Source: Amycolatopsis sulphurea (lineage in GTDB: Bacteria; Actinomycetota; Actinomycetes; Mycobacteriales; Pseudonocardiaceae). From it: a stretch of DNA of 64,000 nt. The stretch is taken from assembly GCF_002564045.1 (NCBI RefSeq), contig NZ_PDJK01000002.1, forward strand, positions 186,001-250,000, in the 5' to 3' direction. Positions 57,858-64,000 of the stretch are shown one piece after another. The stretch's first letter is position 1; each line of letters begins with the position of its first letter. Both the position numbers and the translations under genes were made by a program. The notes below the pieces were generated by a model. It had not been told where the DNA came from, did no database searches, and saw only the letters and a list, made by a program, of their open reading frames with translations.

Positions 57858-59054
57858 TCACGAACCGGTCGCGGACACCCCGGGGTACTCGGGACCGGAG
57901 ACCGCGGCGAGGTAACCGGCCAGCAGTGCGTCCGCGACCAGCCCGACCGCGTCGTCGCCGGGCAGGAACCGCTCGTCGTGCAGGCTCGGCGCGCCCGCGG
58001 TGTCCCCCAGTCCGGCGAACAACATCAGCCCGCGGATCCCGTCGCCGCAGTAGTGCGCGAAGTCGTCCGCACCGAACGAACGAAAGTCCACGTCGAGATC
58101 GGCGCCGCCGCGCAGCAGCCAGGCCTGCGCGGCGGTGGCGAGCGCGGGATCGTTGACCAGCACCGGTTCGCACGGGCTGATCCGCAGCTCCGCCGTGCAG
58201 CCGTAGGCACGAGCGGTGGCGTGCACTATCTCGGTCAGTATCGCCAGGGCGTGTTCCCGGTCGCTGCCGCGCATCAGCCGCAGCGAGCCGAGCGCGGACG
58301 CGGTATTGGGCACCACGTTCGCCGCGGTGCCCGCCTGGATCCGCCCGACCGTGCAGACCGCGCCGTGCACCGGGTCGATCCGGCGGCCGGCCACCTGCTG
58401 CAGGCTCACGACGAGCTGGCTCAGCGCGAGGACCGGGTCACGCAGCAGATGCGGATAGCCGGCGTGCCCGCCCTGCCCGTGCACGACGATCTCGAACTCA
58501 TCGGTGGACGCGTTGACCGGGCCCGGTGCAGCCGAGACCACGCCGTAAGCGAGGCGGGGCTGTACGTGCGCGGCGATCACCGTGTCCACGTCGTGCTCTT
58601 CCAGCAGCCCGGACCCGACCAGGCCCTGCGCGCCGGAGGGGGCCGTCTCCTCCCTCGGCTGGAGGATCGCGACCAGCGGCTTCGGCAGCTCGACCCGCCG
58701 CGCCGAGCGGCACACCGCGGTCAGCGCGGCGAGGTGCACATCGTGACCGCAGGCGTGCATCAGCCCGGATTTCGACGCCCAGGCCACGCCGGTGCGCTCG
58801 GTCACCGGGAGCGCGTCCAGCTCGGCGCGCAGCGCCACCGCGGGGCCGGGGTGCTCGCTCGGCAGATCGATCAGCCGTCCGGTCTTGGCGGCGCGCTCGC
58901 CCTCACCGGCGCCGATCGCGGCGGCCACCACGCGGGCGGTGTCCTCCTCGTCGCCGGAACCGCGGGGGTCGGCGTGCAGGCGGTGCCGCAGCTCGATCGC
59001 GGCGGGCAGTTCCGCGGCCAGCGCGGTGCGCCAGTGGGTGACGAACCCGGTCAT
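57858..59054 (-). CDS. M20 family amidohydrolase (IAA/hippurate hydrolase-like)
   Basis: A 398-residue zinc-dependent amidase. Metal-site motifs: MHACGHDVH (~115), the REETAPSGAQGLV glutamate, and FGADDFAHY near the C-terminus. GQGGHAGYPHL marks the dimerisation domain. It removes acyl or aminoacyl groups from amino acids or conjugates. Its ATG overlaps the stop of the FluG-like amidohydrolase by 4 bases (ATGA), so the two are translationally coupled. A role in degrading gamma-glutamyl or N-acyl amines together with the divergent glutamine synthetase is plausible. Confidence 0.88.
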   Translation of the reverse strand: MTGFVTHWRTALAAELPAAIELRHRLHADPRGSGDEEDTARVVAAAIGAGEGERAAKTGRLIDLPSEHPGPAVALRAELDALPVTERTGVAWASKSGLMHACGHDVHLAALTAVCRSARRVELPKPLVAILQPREETAPSGAQGLVGSGLLEEHDVDTVIAAHVQPRLAYGVVSAAPGPVNASTDEFEIVVHGQGGHAGYPHLLRDPVLALSQLVVSLQQVAGRRIDPVHGAVCTVGRIQAGTAANVVPNTASALGSLRLMRGSDREHALAILTEIVHATARAYGCTAELRISPCEPVLVNDPALATAAQAWLLRGGADLDVDFRSFGADDFAHYCGDGIRGLMLFAGLGDTAGAPSLHDERFLPGDDAVGLVADALLAGYLAAVSGPEYPGVSATGS

Positions 59055-60190
59055 CGGGACTCCAGTCGGTAGATCCGGGCCGCGTTCTCGTGCCCGGCCA
59101 GCCGCACCAGCCGTCTGGCGTCCACTTCGGACAGTTCGCCGGCGGCGAGCGCGGTGCGCAGGAAATCGGACAGGCCTTGGCGGAACAGCGTGCTGCCGAG
59201 GTGGTACAGCTCGGCGAGGCCGAACGCGTCGGTGGAGAACAGCAGCTTGCCGAACGGGATCAGCTCCAGCAGCTCGGCCAGCAGCGCGGACGCGCGGAAC
59301 CCGGCGTTGTGCGTGCAGAGGCCGACGTCGGCGAACACGTGCTCGAAGACCTGGGCGAGGTACGCCGCGTTGCGGTGGAAGGGATAGTTGTGCAGCAACA
59401 GGATCGGTACCCCGCTGCCCCGGGTCGCGCGCAGCAGCCCCGTGAGCAGGAGCGGGTCGCAGCGGTGCAGGTCGACGTTGGAATCGCCGTAGCCGACGTG
59501 GAACTGCACCGGCAGCCCACGCTCGACGCCTGCCCAGATCAGGTGACGGTGGAGTACCTCGTCGGCCAGCCGGACCGGCGCCCCCGCCTCGATCCCGGCA
59601 AACCACCGCCCCGCAGCGGCCGCGACCTCGGCGGGCGCCGGGCGTGCCCCGGACAACTCAAGCCCGACCCGATACGCCGCGATCGACTTGACACCCACCG
59701 CACCAGCCGCGCGCCGGGTCAGCTCAGCGTCGAAGGCCGCAGCAAACCCGGCGGCACTGGTTCCCGCGCGGACGACGTCCTCGGCCACCTGCTCCAGCCG
59801 GACGATGTCGTGAGCACGGGCCTGCGCTAGGTCCGTGAACTCGGCCGTGGTGGTCAGTGAGCCCGGCAGGAAACCGCCGTCAAGCAGGAAGTCGGTGGTC
59901 CCGGTGGCACGCAGGAACCGCCGGTTGACCTCGCCCGCGCCCAACTCGGCCCGCCGCCCGAGATAGTCCTGCGCCGGCGCGTGCTTCGGCAGGTCGAGCA
60001 CCGGCGCGCACCGCGCCCGCACGGCGAGCCCGATCAGCGAGTCGAACAGGGACACTCCCAGCGGCGAGACCACGTCGGCCTCGGTCAGCATCCGCTCGAA
60101 CTCTTCCCGGCCGGGATCGTGGGTGACGACACCGTGGCAGTGGTGATCGACAAGCGGCGCCTCCGCCACGAAGTCCAGCAGTGCGGTCAT
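59051..60190 (-). CDS. FluG-type amidohydrolase
   Basis: A 379-residue amidohydrolase-2 superfamily TIM barrel. Metal ligands: [10 protein letters not shown] near the start, [11 protein letters not shown] (~235), [16 protein letters not shown] (~265), and [14 protein letters not shown]. The same fold forms the N-terminal half of fungal FluG, whose C-terminal half is a glutamine synthetase; here the synthetase is the divergent neighbour 126 bp away, so the pair looks like a split FluG. The ATG, not the preceding GTG, has proper spacing from GGAGGGG. It probably hydrolyses a gamma-glutamyl or related conjugate. Confidence 0.85.
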   Translation of the reverse strand: MTALLDFVAEAPLVDHHCHGVVTHDPGREEFERMLTEADVVSPLGVSLFDSLIGLAVRARCAPVLDLPKHAPAQDYLGRRAELGAGEVNRRFLRATGTTDFLLDGGFLPGSLTTTAEFTDLAQARAHDIVRLEQVAEDVVRAGTSAAGFAAAFDAELTRRAAGAVGVKSIAAYRVGLELSGARPAPAEVAAAAGRWFAGIEAGAPVRLADEVLHRHLIWAGVERGLPVQFHVGYGDSNVDLHRCDPLLLTGLLRATRGSGVPILLLHNYPFHRNAAYLAQVFEHVFADVGLCTHNAGFRASALLAELLELIPFGKLLFSTDAFGLAELYHLGSTLFRQGLSDFLRTALAAGELSEVDARRLVRLAGHENAARIYRLESR

Positions 60191-60316
60191 CACGTCCCCT
60201 CCGGAGCCTTGTCCCCCACCCTACGAGCCGCCCGGCGCCGTTCCCGGAAATCTGACACGATGCGTTACTTGGCACCGGAAACGAGGAAGCACCCGGCGAA
60301 GCCCGTGGGGGGCGTG

Positions 60317-62785
60317 ATGAATCAGCCTGCATCCCAGCCTTGGCAACCGGACAACGCCACGGATGGGGGTGGCGGTGTGGGTGATCTGCTCGACCTGGAC
60401 GGCAGCACGGAATGCGAAGCCGACGGGGAGCGACGTCCCGGATTCGGCGAATGCGAGGCCGGTCAGATCGAGTGGGACGGAGTCGCCGAGCGCGGACCCG
60501 CTGGGGACCAGTCGGTCCGCGCCGGCGAACGTGAGGCCAGGTACGGCGACCTGACGAGACACGCGACCACCACGGCCGGGCAATCCGAACTCACCCAGCA
60601 CGACACCGCTGCAGGCGGCCCACCCGACCGAGCCAGGCGCGCCGAACACGCGACCGCCCCGGCAGGACGTCTCGACCGGACCGCTCGCACCGAGCACACG
60701 ACCGCCACGGCAGAGCAACTCGGTCAAGCAAACCCGCTCGACCACGCGACCAGGACCGCGGAACACCCCTACCAAGCCGACCGCAAAACCACGGCAGACG
60801 ACTCGCCCAACCGAACGAAGCACGCGCCTACCACGGCAGCGCCGCCCGACCGGACCGGATTCGCCGCCACCGGCACCGGACAGCGAGCCCGAATCGGTCG
60901 CACCGAACACGCGATCGCCACGGCAAGACACGTCAACCAAGCCGACCACGACCCCACTGCAGGCGGCCCACCCAACCGAGCCAAGCTCACCGAACACGCG
61001 ACCACCGAGGCGGGACCACCCGACCGGACGGGTCACGCCACCGGCACCGCGCAACAAAACCGAGCCGGACGCACGACCACCAACGCGGGACCACCCGACC
61101 GGACGGGAAACACCACCGCAACCGGCACGGGCAGCACGGGCAGCACGGGCAGCACGGGCAGCACGGGCAGCACGGGCAGCACGGGCAGCACGGGCAGCAC
61201 GGGCAGCACGGGCAGCACGGGCAGCACGGGCAGCACGGGCAGCACGGGCAGCACGGGCAGCACGGGCAGCACGGGCAGCACGGGCAGCACGGGCAGCACG
61301 GGCGGCACGGGCGGCACGGGCGGCACGGGACCAGCCGACCGGACGGGACACGCCACCGCAACCAGCACCGGCGGCACCGGCGGCAGGGGCGGCAGGGGCG
61401 GCAGGGGCGGCAGGGGCGGCAGGGGGCCACTCGACCGGACCGGGCTCGCCGAACGCGGGGCCGCCGAGGCGGGGCGGCTGGCGCGGGCCGGGGTGGAGCT
61501 GGTCGCGATGACCTTCGTGGACAATTCCGGGATTTCGCGGGTCAAGGCGGTGCCGGTGGGGCGGCTCGCGGAGGTCGCCGCCTGGGGTGTCGGGGCGTCG
61601 AAGGCGTTCGACTTCTTCCTCTGCACCGACGAGATCGCCACCGGGACGTATTCGCTCGGACCGGTCGGCGATCTGCGGCTGCATCCCGATCTCGACGCAC
61701 TGACCGTGCTCGCCGCACAGCCGGGCTGGGCGTGGGCGCCGGTGTGGAAATACGACCAGGACGGCGTCCCGCATCCGCAGGACGCGCGGGCACTCGCCGC
61801 AACGGCGGCTGATCGGCTCGCCGCGCAAGGGCTTTCCGCCCGGCTGGCCTTCGAACTCGAATGGGTGATCACGGACACCGACGGGGTACCGATCGCCGGA
61901 CCGGCGTACGGCTATTCGCGACTGAGCGCGCACTCCGGCTACCTCCGCACATTGGTGTCTACTTTGGACAGCCAGCATGGTGCGGTGGAACAGATCCACC
62001 CGGAGTACGCCGCCGGCCAGTTCGAACTGTCCGTTGCGGCAACGGATCCGGTGCACGCGGCGGATCTGGCCGTGCTGATCCGGGAAACGGTGCGCACGGT
62101 GAGCGCGGCGCACGGGTTCCGCGCATCGTTCACGCCGAAGTTCACCCCCGGCGGCGTCGGCAACGGCGGGCACGTGCACTTGAGCCTGTGGGACGGCGAG
62201 CGAAACCTGTGCGCGGGCGGGACCGGCCCGTTCGGGCTGACCGATACCGCGGCGGCGTTCGCCGCCGGGATTTTCGCCCGGCTACCCGCACTGCTCGCCA
62301 TAGGTACCCCATCCGTGCTCAGCTATCTGCGGCTGGAGCCGCACCATTGGGCAGGCGTGTTCACCGCCTGGGGCTGGGAAAACCGGGAAGCACCCCTCCG
62401 GCTGATCCGCGGCGCGGACGGACAGCGCGAAACAGCGGCGAACCTGGAGGTGAAGTGCTTCGACCTCACCGCCAACCCGTACCTCGTGGTGGCCGCACTG
62501 CTGTTCGCCGGCCTCTCCGGAGTGACGACCGGTGCGACGCTGCCCGCCCCGGTCGACGTCGACCCCGGACTGCTCGGCCCCGACGCGGCCGCCGACGCAG
62601 GCGTCACTCGCTTGCCGCGATCACTGGCAGAGGCCGTCGCCGCCTTCGAAGCGGACGACGTCCTCCCCGCCGCCTTCGGCCCACCACTCGCCACGACGCT
62701 GATGGACATCCGCCGCGCCGAACTGTCCGCGTTGGGCGAACTCGCTCCGGACGACTTGTGCACGGTGATGCGCTGGCTGCACTGA
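60317..62785 (+). CDS. Glutamine synthetase-family ligase with ~375-residue repetitive N-terminal extension
   Basis: The C-terminal ~448 residues (from [16 protein letters not shown], about 61441) are a complete GS-like ligase: [45 protein letters not shown], and [16 protein letters not shown]. Such GS-like enzymes gamma-glutamylate amines. The N-terminal extension has degenerate [13 protein letters not shown] units and 19 exact GST tripeptides (plus GGT and GGR runs). In-frame starts exist at 60314, 60317 and 60377; the next, at 61493 and 61508, already lie inside the GS domain. So either the extension is translated or the enzyme starts truncated. Confidence 0.75.
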   Translation: MNQPASQPWQPDNATDGGGGVGDLLDLDGSTECEADGERRPGFGECEAGQIEWDGVAERGPAGDQSVRAGEREARYGDLTRHATTTAGQSELTQHDTAAGGPPDRARRAEHATAPAGRLDRTARTEHTTATAEQLGQANPLDHATRTAEHPYQADRKTTADDSPNRTKHAPTTAAPPDRTGFAATGTGQRARIGRTEHAIATARHVNQADHDPTAGGPPNRAKLTEHATTEAGPPDRTGHATGTAQQNRAGRTTTNAGPPDRTGNTTATGTGSTGSTGSTGSTGSTGSTGSTGSTGSTGSTGSTGSTGSTGSTGSTGSTGSTGSTGSTGGTGGTGGTGPADRTGHATATSTGGTGGRGGRGGRGGRGGRGPLDRTGLAERGAAEAGRLARAGVELVAMTFVDNSGISRVKAVPVGRLAEVAAWGVGASKAFDFFLCTDEIATGTYSLGPVGDLRLHPDLDALTVLAAQPGWAWAPVWKYDQDGVPHPQDARALAATAADRLAAQGLSARLAFELEWVITDTDGVPIAGPAYGYSRLSAHSGYLRTLVSTLDSQHGAVEQIHPEYAAGQFELSVAATDPVHAADLAVLIRETVRTVSAAHGFRASFTPKFTPGGVGNGGHVHLSLWDGERNLCAGGTGPFGLTDTAAAFAAGIFARLPALLAIGTPSVLSYLRLEPHHWAGVFTAWGWENREAPLRLIRGADGQRETAANLEVKCFDLTANPYLVVAALLFAGLSGVTTGATLPAPVDVDPGLLGPDAAADAGVTRLPRSLAEAVAAFEADDVLPAAFGPPLATTLMDIRRAELSALGELAPDDLCTVMRWLH
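61130..61327. repeat. Nonanucleotide array inside the GS gene
   Basis: Nineteen exact tandem GGCAGCACG units (61130-61300) encode Gly-Ser-Thr, followed by three GGCGGCACG units. A separate run of GGCGGCAGG units lies at about 61377-61424. The unit length is a multiple of three, so copy-number changes keep the reading frame. Confidence 0.95.
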
Positions 62786-62965
62786 GCCGAGCCCGTCGGT
62801 GACGAGCAGGGGTCTTCGAGCCGAACAGGCCTCGCGGGTGACATTTCTCCCGCCTGGGGACAAACACCTCTCGCTACTCGAGTCCGTCACCACGGCTCGT
62901 ACGGTCGAGTTCGCAGCCCTCCCGAAACGAGTACAATCCCCACCGGCGGTCCACGACCACCCCGG

Positions 62966-63515
62966 TCAGCCGCGCAGATCCACCTCCGCCGTGAACGGTT
63001 CGGTCAGCGAAAGCACCCCACTCTCACTCTTCGTATGCGGCGCATACTCACCGTCGGCGAGCGCGAACAGAGTGGCCGACTTCTGCTCCGGATCGACGAG
63101 AAGGTAATATGGGATGAGCGCCTCGGCGTAGAGCGCCTTCTTGAAGATCCGGTCCTGCACCCGAGTGGACGGCGACTCGATCTCCGCGGCGAGCAGCACC
63201 TCGGATGCCTGATACCGGGTGGTATCCGCCTCCGCGCAGGTGACCACGACGAAATCCGGGATCAGCAACCGGCTTTCCGAGCATCGGACGTTCACCCCTG
63301 GCAGCAGTTCGGTCCCCTCCGACCCCGGACGCGCACGCGAACTACAGCTTCTGCAGGATCCGCTGATGCAGCGAGGTCGGCGCGGGACTCAGGTGATACG
63401 CCCCGTCCACGGCTTCGATCCGCACGCCCGGCAAACCCGGCTCTGGCAGATCGAAGAACACTTGCAGCAACGAGCGCTCGAACTCGCCAGCCGCGTGCTC
63501 GGCAGGCGCTGCCAT
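62966..63515 (-). pseudogene. Uma2-family endonuclease-fold protein, frameshifted
   Basis: From an ATG at 63515 with GGGGGTGAG upstream, the frame gives a Uma2 N-terminus (VRIEAVDGAYHLSPAPTSLH, QRILQKL) and then TAG. One base out of frame the protein continues (GTELLPGVNVRCSESRLLIP, DFVVV) through the PD-(D/E)XK-like core (AAEIESPSTRVQDRIFKKAL, YAEALIPYYLLVDPE) to the stop at 62966. Total length matches the ~180 residues of intact Uma2 proteins, so one small indel inactivated it. A sequencing error is the alternative. Confidence 0.75.
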
Positions 63516-63663
63516 CTCGTCTCACCCCCGCCCGCGTCGCGTCTCTCATCCCGTCGTCCCCAGCCTGCCATGTACGGCCGCTTCCCCCTCGGTTCATCTG
63601 CATACTGAGAGTGTACAGACGATTACTGAAAGTTGCCACGGCCAAGACTGGGCAGCCGGAAGA

Positions 63664-64000
63664 TCAGGCCGGAGTGACCGCCTCACGCACCCCGGTCGCC
63701 AGTTCGGCGGCCAGGCCGCGGACGCTGTCCGGCCCCTCCGTGGCCGCCGTGACCAGGGCGGATCCCACGATGACCGCATCCGCGAAGCCGGCCACCTCGG
63801 CGGCTTGCGCGCGCGAGCGGACACCGAGGCCGACGCCGATCGGCAGGTCCGTGTGCGCGCGAGTCCGGCGGACCAGCTCCTCCGCATGCGCGCCGACCGT
63901 GTCACGGGCACCGGTGACGCCCATAACCGCGGTGGCGTAGACGAAGCCCGAGCACGCGGCCGTGGTCTTCACCAGCCGCTCCTCCGAAGAGGACGGGGCG
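63664..64000 (-). CDS. trpA: Tryptophan synthase alpha chain (partial, runs off right edge)
   Basis: Only the C-terminal ~111 residues are present: EERLVKTTAACSGFVYATAV, MGVTGARDTVG, then TDLPIGVGLGVRSRAQAAEV and FADAVIVGSALV. These are the phosphate-binding end of the TIM barrel that releases indole from indole-3-glycerol phosphate. The GVGLGV and VIVGSALV motifs are conserved. trpB should lie to the right. The 148-bp gap to the Uma2 pseudogene shows no further gene. Confidence 0.93.
   Translation of the reverse strand, partial: APSSSEERLVKTTAACSGFVYATAVMGVTGARDTVGAHAEELVRRTRAHTDLPIGVGLGVRSRAQAAEVAGFADAVIVGSALVTAATEGPDSVRGLAAELATGVREAVTPA

Noticed and set aside
61130..61327. Collagen- or silk-like separate structural gene
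   Set aside because: The array is in frame with a complete glutamine synthetase and has no stop or start of its own, so it is treated as part of that frame.
60221..62179. 652-codon minus-strand frame through the GS extension
   Set aside because: Ala-Arg repeats are just the complement of the Gly-Ser-Thr array, and the GS domain on the plus strand is clearly the coding strand downstream.

Overview
The window is high-GC actinobacterial chromosome. A Pseudonocardiaceae genome close to Amycolatopsis is the best guess. The grounds are an ESX-type secretion-substrate trio, an AftB-like arabinofuranosyltransferase-type membrane protein, a GlnR-type box before gltBD, a SARP/STAND regulator, and a trpA ... 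lgt ... gltB-gltD arrangement. The species assignment is inference. No rRNA, tRNA, CRISPR array or phage was seen.

Layout, left to right. (1) 1-7.5 kb: a partial IniB-type protein, a fused indolepyruvate ferredoxin oxidoreductase with its divergent Lrp/AsnC regulator, and a two-gene P450 plus phthalate-dioxygenase-reductase-type unit. (2) 7.5-18 kb: a decayed acetate transporter, a small secreted crystallin-like protein, a large secreted GH31 glycosidase, an ABC-F ribosome-protection-type ATPase with a leader peptide, a serine hydrolase, and an SPFH / zinc-ribbon pair. (3) 18-29.3 kb: a deletion scar joining two 5'-truncated genes, an orphan histidine kinase, an LLM flavin oxidoreductase with duplicated 3' ends, then a regulatory island (HTH protein, STAND-TPR protein, GT-B-like protein, SARP-STAND-TPR regulator) followed by a free-standing 27-residue peptide ORF ending in WWCCFL. 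(4) 29.5-35 kb: a triply broken GH35 beta-galactosidase, an intact GH84 N-acetylglucosaminidase and a membrane protein. (5) 35-47 kb: a hexanucleotide repeat, argG, two divergent Fur genes, a hydrolase-TetR unit with its operator, a chitin-type LPMO with a DasR-like site on its promoter, a beta-helix protein, a decayed ABC ATPase, a HEAT protein with a MerR-HEAT regulator, and the arabinosyltransferase-like protein. (6) 47-64 kb, mostly core: gltD and gltB, an ESX-substrate-like trio, lgt, an M20 amidohydrolase and a FluG-like amidohydrolase divergent from a glutamine synthetase with a very long repetitive N-terminal extension, a frameshifted Uma2 gene and the 3' end of trpA.

Functional links: gltBD carries a GlnR-type box and the GS/FluG/M20 group also looks like amine or glutamyl metabolism, so the right end has a nitrogen theme. 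GH31, GH84, GH35 (dead), the LPMO and the beta-helix protein give a secreted glycan-degradation theme, with the LPMO apparently under N-acetylglucosamine (DasR-type) control. Gene decay is frequent: at least seven broken genes are recognisable.

The most unusual structure is a family of four intergenic elements built from three consecutive palindromes. Base changes between copies are compensated so that the large inverted repeat stays perfect. One copy splits a formerly overlapping gltB/gltD junction and is flanked by an exact 21-bp direct repeat that duplicates both the gltB stop and the gltD ribosome-binding site and start.
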